Positions 9,616 through 17,515 of a DNA stretch of 43,650 nucleotides are shown here, piece after piece; position 1 is the first letter of the stretch, and the number at the start of each line of letters is the position of its first letter. Position numbers and translations under genes: made by a program. The notes under the pieces are model-generated. The model was not told the DNA's origin. It did no database searches and was given only the letters and a program-made list of their open reading frames with translations. This DNA comes from Hydrogenophaga sp. NFH-34 (GTDB taxonomy: Bacteria > Pseudomonadota > Gammaproteobacteria > Burkholderiales > Burkholderiaceae_C). The DNA lies in contig NZ_JACBGE010000035.1 in NCBI RefSeq assembly GCF_021401345.1, positions 1 to 43,650 on the forward strand, given 5' to 3'.

Positions 9616-10602
9616 ATGGAAATGATTGATCGCAACTTTCGCACCCTCGACCTGAATCTGCTGCGGGTGTTTGACGAGGTCATGGCCGAACGCAACCTCA
9701 CGCGGGCCGCCCACAACCTCGCCATGACGCAACCCGCCGTGAGCAATGCCCTGCGCCGGCTGCGCGAATCGCTGGGCGACGAGCTGGTGCGCCGCAGCGG
9801 CTACGGCGTCGAACCCACGCCGCTGGCCCTGGCCGTCTGGCCCACGGTGCGCGACGCGCTGCAGCGCCTGCAGGAATCGCTGGCGCCCGGCGGCTTCGAC
9901 CCGGCCCATGCGCGCAATGCCTTCGTGATCGCCATGGCCGACGCCACCGCCGCCAAGATCGTGCCGGGGCTGATCCGCCTGCTGCAGGACGAGGCCCCGA
10001 ACGTGAACCTGCGTGTGCTTCCCCTGACCACACGCGACCCGCGCGACCTGCTGGAGTCGGGCTCGGCCGACCTGGCCATCGGCCACTTCCCGGGCGTCAT
10101 CACCGAACTCAGCGCCATCCATCTGCAGGAGGATTCGCCGCGCTTCCTGCACCAGCGCCTGTACGACGGCGAATACGTGGTGGTCATGCGCCGGGGCCAC
10201 CCGCTGGCCACCGCGCCGCTGGATCTCGACACCTATTGCCAGGCCCGACACCTGTTGGTCAGCTTTTCGGGGCGGCCTTTCGGTTTCGTCGACGAAGCCC
10301 TGGCCGCGCAGTCGCGCCAGCGGCGGGTGGTGCTCACGGTCAACCAGTTCTTCACCGCCGGGCGCGTGGTGGCCACCACCGACCTGCTCACCGTGCTGCC
10401 ACGCCACTTCGTGGGCGCCACCGGCATGGAACACGAACTGGCTTTGCGTGAGCTGCCGCTGGCGGTGCCCGCCGTGCATGTGGACGCGCTGTGGCACCGC
10501 CAGGCCACCCAGCAGGGCGCGCACCGCTGGTTGCGCGAACTCGTCGAACGGGCTTCCGTGCAGGGCTTCCAAGCCGATAACATACGGCGTTCCGTTCCGT
10601 GA
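9616..10602 (+). CDS. LysR-family transcriptional regulator
   Basis: A 328-residue regulator. The N-terminal winged helix (LDLNLLRVFDEVMAERNLTRAAHNLAMTQPAVSNALRRLRESLGDELVRR) is typical of the NodD/LeuO-like branch (NLTRAA and QPAVSNALRRLR). A periplasmic-binding-protein-like effector domain follows (about residues 95-310). ATG 9616 lacks a Shine-Dalgarno; ATG 9622, two codons on, is an equally possible start. It diverges from the two-helix membrane protein. The universal stress protein gene begins 19 nt after its stop codon but has its own Shine-Dalgarno. The effector is unknown. Confidence 0.9.
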   Translation: MEMIDRNFRTLDLNLLRVFDEVMAERNLTRAAHNLAMTQPAVSNALRRLRESLGDELVRRSGYGVEPTPLALAVWPTVRDALQRLQESLAPGGFDPAHARNAFVIAMADATAAKIVPGLIRLLQDEAPNVNLRVLPLTTRDPRDLLESGSADLAIGHFPGVITELSAIHLQEDSPRFLHQRLYDGEYVVVMRRGHPLATAPLDLDTYCQARHLLVSFSGRPFGFVDEALAAQSRQRRVVLTVNQFFTAGRVVATTDLLTVLPRHFVGATGMEHELALRELPLAVPAVHVDALWHRQATQQGAHRWLRELVERASVQGFQADNIRRSVP

Positions 10603-10621
10603 TGTCTGCAGGGAGATTGCC

Positions 10622-11011
10622 ATGGCCTTGCCCATGAAATTGCTGTTGGCTGTCGATGGCAGCCGGTACACGCGGCGCATGCTCACCTACATCGTGTCGA
10701 ACGAGCTGCTGTTCCGCCCCCAATACGACTACGTGCTGCTGCACGTGGTGCCTGAAAACGCAGAAACCGCCGCCGCCGACTCGGTGCTCGATGAGGCTTG
10801 CGATTTTCTGAGTTCGCAAGGCCTGGAGGCGCGCCGGCTGGCGCGGCGCGGCGCACCCGCCGATCTGCTGGTCAAGGTCGCCAGCGAACTGCAGAGCAAC
10901 CTGATCATCATGGGATGCCGGGGACAGACTTCCCTGGAAAACATGATGCTGGGCTCGGTCACGGCCGCGGTGCTGGGCCGATCCCACGTACCGGTGCTGG
11001 TCATCCGCTGA
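10622..11011 (+). CDS. Universal stress protein (UspA family), copy 1
   Basis: A 129-residue single-domain Usp. It has the N-terminal strand KLLLAVDGS and the ATP-binding loop G-2X-G-9X-G-S (MGCRGQTSLENMMLGSV), which places it among the ATP-binding Usp proteins. The start at 10622 has AGGGAG about 8 nt upstream; longer readings run back into the LysR gene. It shares the ...DGS.YT.+ML.Y opening with the Usp at 11953, suggesting a family duplication. Its likely role is stress endurance in the cytoplasm; no specific signal can be read from the sequence. Confidence 0.9.
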   Translation: MALPMKLLLAVDGSRYTRRMLTYIVSNELLFRPQYDYVLLHVVPENAETAAADSVLDEACDFLSSQGLEARRLARRGAPADLLVKVASELQSNLIIMGCRGQTSLENMMLGSVTAAVLGRSHVPVLVIR

Positions 11012-11039
11012 CGCTGGCGCCTGTCCCACAATCGGGGGC

Positions 11040-11861
11040 ATGCGTTTTCAGTTGCTCAGCGACCTTCACCTCGAAACCGACCCCACGTTCCAGCCCCAGC
11101 CGGCCCCCGAGGCCGAACTGCTCGTGCTCGCGGGCGATGTGGGCTCCTACCAGCAGCGCAGCGACGGCAGCGTGATGGCCGAGCCCGACTGGGGCCTGCG
11201 CCGCTTCTCGCCCCTGCCGCAGTACGCAGGCTGGCCCGTGCCGGTGCTGTTCGTGCCCGGCAACCACGAATACGACGCCCTGGATGTGGACGATGCCCAC
11301 CAGCGCCTGCGCGAAACCTGCGAGCGGCTGGGCATCACCTGGCTGGAGCGTCGCAGCATCGAGATCGCCGGCGACCGCTGGATCGGCGCCACCCTGTGGA
11401 GCGACTACGACGCCCTGGTGCCGGCCGGCGCCACCCTGACCGAGCGCCTGCGGCGGCGGGAGAAGGCCTTTCGCGCGGCCAATTTCTATCTGAACAAGAT
11501 GGGCGGCCAGCGCCGGGGCCGGCTGTTCGACGCGGCGGCGATGCGCGAACTGGCCCTGGAATCCCAGGACTGGCTGCGCGCCGAGCTGGCCCGCCCGCAC
11601 GCCGGGCGCACCGTGGTCGTCACCCACTTCGCGCCCACGCTGCACAGCGCCGACCCGCGCTACGGGCTGACGCCGGGAACCGCGGGTTTTTGCAATGCGC
11701 TGGACGATCTGCTGCCCCAGGTCGACCTCTGGCTGCACGGCCACCTGCACTGTCCACAGGACCGGCAGGTCGGGCGCTGCCGCATCGTGGCCAACCCGCT
11801 GGGGTACGCCGACAAGGGCGAGCAGGCCGGCTTCCTGCCGCAGCAAACCATCAGCTTCTGA
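11040..11861 (+). CDS. Calcineurin-like metallophosphoesterase
   Basis: A 273-residue cytoplasmic protein with all the two-metal phosphoesterase motifs in order: SDLHLE (about residue 7), LAGDVG (about 32), PGNHEYD (about 73), VVTHFAPT (about 193) and LHGHLH (about 230). The substrate is unknown; members of this branch act on phosphodiesters or nucleotides. There is no Shine-Dalgarno: a CACAAT hexamer ends 7 nt before the ATG, so the message may be leaderless. It lies between two universal stress protein genes on the same strand. Confidence 0.9.
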   Translation: MRFQLLSDLHLETDPTFQPQPAPEAELLVLAGDVGSYQQRSDGSVMAEPDWGLRRFSPLPQYAGWPVPVLFVPGNHEYDALDVDDAHQRLRETCERLGITWLERRSIEIAGDRWIGATLWSDYDALVPAGATLTERLRRREKAFRAANFYLNKMGGQRRGRLFDAAAMRELALESQDWLRAELARPHAGRTVVVTHFAPTLHSADPRYGLTPGTAGFCNALDDLLPQVDLWLHGHLHCPQDRQVGRCRIVANPLGYADKGEQAGFLPQQTISF

Positions 11862-11952
11862 ACCGCGGGCGGGCGTGCGTGGAAGGCCGTATGTCCGGCG
11901 CTTCGCCAGAAGCTTAAACTCAGCAGCTTCACACCCGAAGGAGTATGTGCCC

Positions 11953-12375
11953 ATGAAGATCCTGCTTGCCATCGACGGCAGTGCCTACACCAAGAAGATG
12001 CTGGCCTACCTGACCACGCACGAGGAGACGTTCGGCCCGGCCAACGAATTCACGCTGTTCACCGTGCAGAACCCGCTGCCGCCGCGGGCCCGCGCCGCCG
12101 TGGGCGCCGACGTGGCCAATGGCTACTACGCCGAAGAGGCCGCCAAAGTGACCGCGCCCGTGGTGAAGTTCCTCGCCCGCCATGGCATCGACGCCAAGGT
12201 CGTGAGCAAAGTCGGCACGCCGGGTGAGCTGATCGCCAAGCAGGCCACCGCCGGCAAGTTCGATCTGGTGATGATGGGTTCGCACGGCCACAGCGCGCTG
12301 GGCAACCTGGTCATGGGCTCCGTGGCAACCCAGGTGCTGGCGCACTGCAAGGCGCCCGTGCTGCTGGTGCGCTGA
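11953..12375 (+). CDS. Universal stress protein (UspA family), copy 2
   Basis: A 140-residue Usp opening with MKILLAIDGSAYTKKML and carrying the nucleotide loop MGSHGHSALGNLVMGSV (G-2X-G-9X-G-S). The start has AAGGAG 9 nt upstream. Compared with copy 1 (10622) it has a longer middle segment. It is followed by a strong hairpin, so it ends the Usp-phosphoesterase-Usp group. Probable ATP-binding stress protein. Confidence 0.92.
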   Translation: MKILLAIDGSAYTKKMLAYLTTHEETFGPANEFTLFTVQNPLPPRARAAVGADVANGYYAEEAAKVTAPVVKFLARHGIDAKVVSKVGTPGELIAKQATAGKFDLVMMGSHGHSALGNLVMGSVATQVLAHCKAPVLLVR

Positions 12376-12398
12376 TCCAGCCCCGTTGGCACCCCGCC

Positions 12399-12424
12399 CA
12401 GACGGCCCCGCGAGGGGCCGTCTG
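12399..12424 (+). terminator. Hairpin terminator after universal stress protein copy 2
   Basis: An 11-bp perfect stem, CAGACGGCCCC (12399-12409) with GGGGCCGTCTG (12414-12424), and a 4-nt GCGA loop. It is followed by a weak T-rich stretch (CGTTTGG). Confidence 0.7.
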
Positions 12425-12474
12425 CGTTTGGAACCCGCAAAGCGCCTCTCGCCTCGCCGCATAATCCGGCCGCC

Positions 12475-13950
12475 ATGCTGTTCAACTCGGCCGTCTACCT
12501 GTTCGCCTTCCTGCCCACGGCACTGGTGGTGTATTTCGGCTTGTGCCGGCTGCGCTGGATTTCGGCCGCGCAGGGCTGGCTGGTGCTGGCCAGCCTGTTC
12601 TTCTACAGCTACTGGAAACTCGAATACCTGCCGCTGCTGCTGGGCAGCCTGGTGGTCAATTTCCTGGTCGGACAGGAACTCGCCCGCCCCCGCGCCGCGC
12701 GCTCCGACGTGCCCCGGCAGTGGCTGCTGGGCGGTGCCATCGTCGCCAACCTCGGCCTGCTGGGCTACTACAAGTACGCGCACTTCCTGGCCGACAACCT
12801 CAACGCCCTGACCGGTGCCCAGCTCGACTGGCCCCAGGTGGCCCTGCCGCTGGCGATCAGCTTCTTCACTTTCCAGCAGATCGCCTATCTGGTCGACAGC
12901 TACCGGGGGCTCACGCGCGAATACGACTTTCTGCGCTACGCGCTGTTCATCACCTTCTTCCCGCAGCTGATCGCCGGGCCGATCGTGCACCACCACGAAA
13001 TGATGCCGCAGTTCGCGCGGCGCCGGAACTGGGTGATCCATTCCGGCCACGTGCTGACCGGGCTGTGCATCTTCGCCATCGGCCTGTTCAAGAAGGTGGT
13101 GATCGCCGACGGTTTCGCGCCCTGGGCCGACCAGGGCTTCGACGGCAGCCAGGCCCTCGGCTTTTACGAAGCCTGGGTCACCAGCCTGTCCTACACCTTC
13201 CAGCTCTACTTCGATTTCAGCGGCTACTGCGACATGGCCATGGGCGCCGCGCTGCTGTTCAACATCCGGCTGCCGCTGAACTTCCGCTCGCCCTACCAGG
13301 CACTGGACATCCAGGACTTCTGGCGCCGCTGGCACATCACGCTCGGCCGCTTCCTGCGCGACTACGTCTACATCCCGCTGGGCGGCAATCGGGGCGCGGC
13401 CTGGCACACCGGGCTCAACCTGTTCCTGACCTTCGTGATCGGCGGGCTCTGGCACGGCGCGAGCTGGATGTTCGTGATCTGGGGCGCGCTGCACGGCGCG
13501 GCCCTGGTGCTGCACCGGCTCTGGCAGGCCACGGGCCTGCGCTTGCAGCGCTGGCTGGCCTGGCTGCTGACCTTCCTGTTCGTGAACGGGGCCTGGGTGT
13601 TCTTCCGCGCGCCCTCGCTCGACAGCGCCTGGCGCGTGCTGCGCGGCATGGCCGACTGGCGCGGCGCCCTGGGGCCGGCCGCCGCCGATCTGCCGACCGC
13701 GGCGTTCGCCTGGGGCGGCTCGTCGGTGGACCTCTGGCTGCGCTGGCTGCCGCCCGCGCTGGTGGCACAACTGCCGCAGTACGCCGCGCTGGCCGCCGCA
13801 GCCTTCGTGCTCACACGCGGCCATGCGGGGCGGTTGATCGACGCGCCGCCGCGCTGGCGCACCACCCTGGCCTGTGCGGTGCTGCTGGGCGTGGCCTTTT
13901 ACGCCACGCTGGCCTCCACGTCCACCGTGTTCCTGTACTTCAACTTCTGA
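12475..13950 (+). CDS. MBOAT-family O-acyltransferase (AlgI-like)
   Basis: A 491-residue polytopic inner-membrane protein of the AlgI/DltB type, which moves acyl groups across the membrane for O-acetylation of a surface polymer. The MBOAT hallmarks are present: FFPQLIAGPIVHH, the QLYFDFSGYCDMAMG segment, DFWRRWHITLGRFLRDYVYIPLGG, and the conserved histidines in GLWHGASWMF (His327) and GALHGA (His340). A CATAAT hexamer ends 9 nt before the ATG and there is no Shine-Dalgarno. The AlgX-like partner begins 1 nt after its stop, so the pair is one operon. No polymer synthesis genes lie nearby, so the acceptor is unknown. Confidence 0.93.
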   Translation: MLFNSAVYLFAFLPTALVVYFGLCRLRWISAAQGWLVLASLFFYSYWKLEYLPLLLGSLVVNFLVGQELARPRAARSDVPRQWLLGGAIVANLGLLGYYKYAHFLADNLNALTGAQLDWPQVALPLAISFFTFQQIAYLVDSYRGLTREYDFLRYALFITFFPQLIAGPIVHHHEMMPQFARRRNWVIHSGHVLTGLCIFAIGLFKKVVIADGFAPWADQGFDGSQALGFYEAWVTSLSYTFQLYFDFSGYCDMAMGAALLFNIRLPLNFRSPYQALDIQDFWRRWHITLGRFLRDYVYIPLGGNRGAAWHTGLNLFLTFVIGGLWHGASWMFVIWGALHGAALVLHRLWQATGLRLQRWLAWLLTFLFVNGAWVFFRAPSLDSAWRVLRGMADWRGALGPAAADLPTAAFAWGGSSVDLWLRWLPPALVAQLPQYAALAAAAFVLTRGHAGRLIDAPPRWRTTLACAVLLGVAFYATLASTSTVFLYFNF

Positions 13951-13951
13951 C

Positions 13952-15094
13952 ATGAACCGCAAGGCCGGCATCGCCACCTTCCTGGCCATCAGCCTGGCGC
14001 TGCTGGCCGCCGCGCCGCTGGTCAACCTGCGGGACGACAACGTGCGCACCTACGCGCGCAAACTGCTGGCCGAGCGCAACTACCCGCGCCTGCAGCGCCT
14101 GCTGTTCAACGCCGACTTTCTGGTCGCCGAGTTTTCGGCCCTGACCTGGCGCACCGGACTCAGCACCTCGCCGGCCAAGGTGGTGGTCGGGCAGGACGGC
14201 TGGCTGTTCCTGGGCGACGCCTATGGCGACAACGTGAGCCAGCACCGCTTCGGTGAACAGCCCGGCGACCCGGCGCTGGCCGCGCGCATCGCCACCAACC
14301 TGCTGGCCTGGCAGGCCTGGCTGCGCGCGCAGGGTGTCCAGGGTTTTGCCCTCGTCATCGGCAGCGACAAGCACCACATCTACCGCGAGGCCCTGCCGCA
14401 CTGGGCCGACCTGGGGCGCCCGCCGCGCGTCCGCAGCCTGCTCGACGGGCCGGCGCGCGCGCTCATCGCCGATCCCGCGCCGGCCCTGCGACAGGCCTCG
14501 GCCCAGGGGCCGGTACCGACCTACTACCGCTCGGACACCCACTGGAACCTGTACGGCGCGGCCCTGAGCCTGGACGCGCTGCGCCAGACGCTGGCGGGCC
14601 AGGGCGTGGCCCTGCGCTGGCCGACGGCCAGCCCGCCGGCGATTGAACGCGTGGGCAGCCGCATCGGCGGCGATCTCGGCCGCTTCCTCTACATCCAGGA
14701 ACGGCTGGAAGAGCCCGAGCCCCACCCAGCCGTCACCAACCGCGAGGCCATCGACGGCAGCGACATCCGCGTGCTCGAAACGGGCGAGCGGCTGGAGCCC
14801 GGCGCCTTCGGCCAGTTGCAGTTCCCGCGCCACACCGTGCGCGTGGTCACCCCCGGCGCGCTCAACCCCCTGAAAGTGCTGTGGCTGCGCGACTCTTTCG
14901 GCATCGCGCAATCGCCGCTGATGGCCGCGGCGTTCCGCGAAACGATCCAGCTGCACTGGGGCACCGGCTTCGAAAATGGCGCCCAGCGTCTGGTGGAACT
15001 GGTGCGCCAGCAGCGGCCGGATCTGGTGGTGCTCACCGTGGTCGAGCGCGGGCTGCTCAGCGACGTGTTCCTGACGCCGCCGCCGCAGGACTGA
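13952..15094 (+). CDS. AlgX/AlgJ-like SGNH O-acetyltransferase, periplasmic
   Basis: A 380-residue protein with an N-terminal signal anchor (about residues 5-25) and an SGNH-like fold. Visible marks are VVVGQDGWLFLGDAYGDN, the Asp-X-His pair of the triad in SDTHWN (Asp195, His197) and the candidate nucleophile in LRDSFG (Ser315). This matches the AlgX/AlgJ family, which takes the acetyl group delivered by the MBOAT partner and puts it on a polysaccharide in the periplasm. ATG 13952 starts 1 nt after the MBOAT stop; the open frame also reads upstream inside the MBOAT gene but without family sequence. Confidence 0.88.
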   Translation: MNRKAGIATFLAISLALLAAAPLVNLRDDNVRTYARKLLAERNYPRLQRLLFNADFLVAEFSALTWRTGLSTSPAKVVVGQDGWLFLGDAYGDNVSQHRFGEQPGDPALAARIATNLLAWQAWLRAQGVQGFALVIGSDKHHIYREALPHWADLGRPPRVRSLLDGPARALIADPAPALRQASAQGPVPTYYRSDTHWNLYGAALSLDALRQTLAGQGVALRWPTASPPAIERVGSRIGGDLGRFLYIQERLEEPEPHPAVTNREAIDGSDIRVLETGERLEPGAFGQLQFPRHTVRVVTPGALNPLKVLWLRDSFGIAQSPLMAAAFRETIQLHWGTGFENGAQRLVELVRQQRPDLVVLTVVERGLLSDVFLTPPPQD

Positions 15095-15112
15095 GCCCCG
15101 CCCGCAGCACCC

Positions 15113-16033
15113 TCAGCGCACCGGCGGCAGCAGGCTGTGCGAAGCGGCCTCGCGCAAAGTGGCCGAGATGGCCTCCAGCACGTCGGAGTTGAGGTTCCAG
15201 CAATGCCAGAACAGCGCCACCCCCAATTGGTGGCGCGGCGCGATGTTCACCAGTTCCCCGCGCGCCAGCACATCGCGCACGATGAGTTCGGGCACCACGC
15301 TGACGCCCCAGCCGGCCCGCACAGCCCGCACCTGGCCTTCACTGGACGGCACGAACAGCTGCTTGAGCATCACCCGCGGCAGCCCGAAGGCCCGGCTCAC
15401 GAAGCCGTGCTGCAGGTGGTCCTTGCGGTTGAAGGCCACGAACGGCATTTTGTGAAAGTTGTGCGCCGTCAGGCCCGCCGGGCAATGCACGGCGGCATAG
15501 GCGGCCGAAGCCACCGCCACGTAATTCATGGTGCCCAGCGACTCCATCTTGCAGCCGCGCAGCGACTGCCCCAGCGAGGTCACGCAGCCCAGCACCTGGC
15601 CTTCGCGCAGCCATTCGTGCGTGAACTCCTGGTCGTCGGTGATGATCTCGATCGGCAGCCCGCCCTGCGCCAGCGCCCCCAGCGCGGGCAGCGCCCAGGT
15701 GGCGATGCTGTCGGCGTTGATGGCCACCGAAATGCGCTCTTCCTCGCGGCTGCTGCCGGCCGAGCTGGGCGCCAGTTCCTTGAGGTCGCGCTCCAGGTCG
15801 GCGCGCAGCAGCCGCATCATCTTGGCGTGCTTGAGCATCAACTGCCCGGCCTGCGTGGGCTTGAGCGGGCGGCTGCGCACGATGAGCACGGTGCCCACCT
15901 GGGCCTCCAGCGCCCGCAGCCGCTGCGACACCGCCGACTGCGTGATGGACAGGCGCTGGGCGGCGCGCTCGAAGCCGCCCTCTTCGATGATGGCGGCCAG
16001 ACATTCGAGCGCGTCGGGGTCGAAGGTGCTCAT
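15113..16033 (-). CDS. argP: ArgP/IciA-type LysR regulator
   Basis: A 306-residue LysR-family regulator. The DNA-binding segment (GGFERAAQRLSITQSAVSQRLRALE) and the effector-domain segments VAINADSIATWALPAL, PFVAFNRKD and SSEGQVRAVRAGWGVSVVPEL match ArgP, which senses lysine and arginine in other bacteria. ArgP genes usually sit beside a basic amino acid exporter of the LysE/ArgO type; here the divergent neighbour is D-amino-acid dehydrogenase. There is no Shine-Dalgarno. A LysR box centred 16 nt upstream of the start suggests autoregulation and control of dadA. Family assignment is firm; the effector in this context is inferred. Confidence 0.88.
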   Translation of the reverse strand: MSTFDPDALECLAAIIEEGGFERAAQRLSITQSAVSQRLRALEAQVGTVLIVRSRPLKPTQAGQLMLKHAKMMRLLRADLERDLKELAPSSAGSSREEERISVAINADSIATWALPALGALAQGGLPIEIITDDQEFTHEWLREGQVLGCVTSLGQSLRGCKMESLGTMNYVAVASAAYAAVHCPAGLTAHNFHKMPFVAFNRKDHLQHGFVSRAFGLPRVMLKQLFVPSSEGQVRAVRAGWGVSVVPELIVRDVLARGELVNIAPRHQLGVALFWHCWNLNSDVLEAISATLREAASHSLLPPVR

Positions 16034-16041
16034 GTTTGAGT

Positions 16042-16056
16042 ATCAGTTATTCTGAT
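16042..16056. promoter_or_regulatory. LysR box in the argP-dadA divergent region
   Basis: ATCAG-TTATT-CTGAT is a perfect 5-bp inverted repeat with T-N11-A geometry, in an AT-rich island unlike the rest of the region. It lies 8 bp from the argP start and 87 bp from the dadA start. This is a strong candidate operator for the ArgP-type regulator. Confidence 0.6.
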
Positions 16057-16143
16057 GTTTCTCATTTTAGTTTAATTCGTCTTCACTTTCAGAAGGCTTT
16101 TTTCCATACTCGCGCCCATCGTCCTTTCTGGCTGGAGCGCCAC

Positions 16144-17478
16144 ATGCAAGTCGTCGTTTTGGGTGCGGGTGTCATTGGTGTCAGCACCGCCTGGCACCTG
16201 CTGCAACGGGGTCACGAGGTCACGCTGGTGGACCGCCAGGCCGACGCGGCGCTGGAAACCAGCTTCGGCAATGCGGCGCAGATTTCGGTGAGCTACTGCG
16301 AACCCTGGGCCAACCGCGAAGCGCCGCTGAAAGCGCTGAAGTGGCTGTTCGATCCCGAGGGCCCGCTCAAATTCCGGCCGCAGCTCGACCCGGCCCAGTG
16401 GCTCTGGGGCCTGCAGTTCCTGGCCCAGTGCAACGACGCCGCGTTCGAACGCAACGTCGCGCAACTGGTGGCCCTGGGCAGTTACAGCCACAGCGCGCTC
16501 AAGGACATGATCGCCACCACCGGCATCGAATTCAACCGCCTGACCAAGGGCATCGCCCACTACTACACCAGCCAGCAGTCGTTCGACGCTGCCGGCAACG
16601 CCGCCGACCTGATGCGCCGCCACGGTGTCAACCGCCGCGTGGTCGACCGCGACGAGTTGCTGCGCATCGAGCCGGCGCTGCGCGCCTTCGGCGACCGCAT
16701 CGTGGGCGGCACGTACACCGAGTCTGACGAATCCGGCGACTGCCGCGTGTTCACCCAGGCGCTGCTGCAGCGCGCCCAACTCAAAGGCCTGCAGACGCAG
16801 ATGTCGCACGACATCGTCCGCCTTCAGGCGCAGGGCGGACAGGCCCGGGGCGTGGTGGTGCGCGACCGCACCAGCGGCATCACCCGCACACTGCACGCCG
16901 ATGCCTACGTGGTGGCCTGCGGTTCGTACTCGCCGGCCCTGCTGCGCCAGGTGGGCGTGCGCGCGCCGATCTATCCGGGCAAGGGCTACAGCGCCACGCT
17001 GCCGCTGCTGCGCCCGCAGGACGCCCCGCAGGTCAGCCTGCTGGACGACCAGCTCAAGGTGGCGATGTCGCGCCTGGGCAACCACCTGCGCATCGCCGGC
17101 ACGATCGAGGTCGGGGGCTACGACCTCTCGCTGGACACGCCGCTGGCGCGCACCCGCGCCCGCATGCTGGTGCGCCGCATCGAGGAGGTGTTCCCCGGCG
17201 TGGCCGACACGCGCACGCCCGAAGAAGGCGGCGATCCGCAGTTCTGGTGTGGCCTGCGCCCGGCCACCCCGACCAACATTCCGTTGATCGGCCGCACCGC
17301 GGTGCAGGGCCTGTGGGTCAACGCCGGCCACGGCACGCTGGGCTGGACGCACGGCGCCGGCTCCGGCAAGGCCCTGGCCGAGCTGCTCAGCGGCGAGGTG
17401 CCGGCGATGGATTTCCGCTTCTGCGGCATGCCCCCCTCCGGCGCGAACGGCTCGCGCATGCGCCTGCACCAGGCCTGA
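16144..17478 (+). CDS. dadA: D-amino acid dehydrogenase (DadA family)
   Basis: A 444-residue FAD-dependent dehydrogenase that oxidises D-amino acids (classically D-alanine) to 2-oxo acids and passes electrons to the respiratory chain at the inner membrane. The N-terminal dinucleotide fold reads VVVLGAGVIGVSTAWHL (GXGXXG at residues 7-12). Other DadA-like parts are ETSFGNAAQIS, the YPGKGYS segment and the C-terminal WVNAGHGTLGWTHGAGSGK. The start at 16144 has GGAG 7 nt upstream; the open frame extends further 5' without similarity. It diverges from argP with a LysR box between. No alanine racemase gene follows. Confidence 0.9.
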   Translation: MQVVVLGAGVIGVSTAWHLLQRGHEVTLVDRQADAALETSFGNAAQISVSYCEPWANREAPLKALKWLFDPEGPLKFRPQLDPAQWLWGLQFLAQCNDAAFERNVAQLVALGSYSHSALKDMIATTGIEFNRLTKGIAHYYTSQQSFDAAGNAADLMRRHGVNRRVVDRDELLRIEPALRAFGDRIVGGTYTESDESGDCRVFTQALLQRAQLKGLQTQMSHDIVRLQAQGGQARGVVVRDRTSGITRTLHADAYVVACGSYSPALLRQVGVRAPIYPGKGYSATLPLLRPQDAPQVSLLDDQLKVAMSRLGNHLRIAGTIEVGGYDLSLDTPLARTRARMLVRRIEEVFPGVADTRTPEEGGDPQFWCGLRPATPTNIPLIGRTAVQGLWVNAGHGTLGWTHGAGSGKALAELLSGEVPAMDFRFCGMPPSGANGSRMRLHQA

Positions 17479-17505
17479 GCCGATCCGGCCCACCGGAGCG
17501 GCTCA
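17476..17505. terminator. Hairpin between convergent dadA and M14 peptidase genes
   Basis: A 13-bp stem with one mismatch, TGAGCCGATCCGG (17476-17488) against CCGGAGCGGCTCA (17493-17505), with loop CCCA. It includes the dadA stop codon. Neither side has a T-run, so it may act as a transcription barrier or an mRNA 3'-end stabiliser. Confidence 0.55.
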
Positions 17506-17515
17506 GCACCGGGTG

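Noticed and set aside
11929..14049. A long antisense frame over the Usp and MBOAT genes
   Set aside because: It crosses several well-supported plus-strand genes and the terminator at 12399, and shows only Gln/Arg/Glu-rich sequence.
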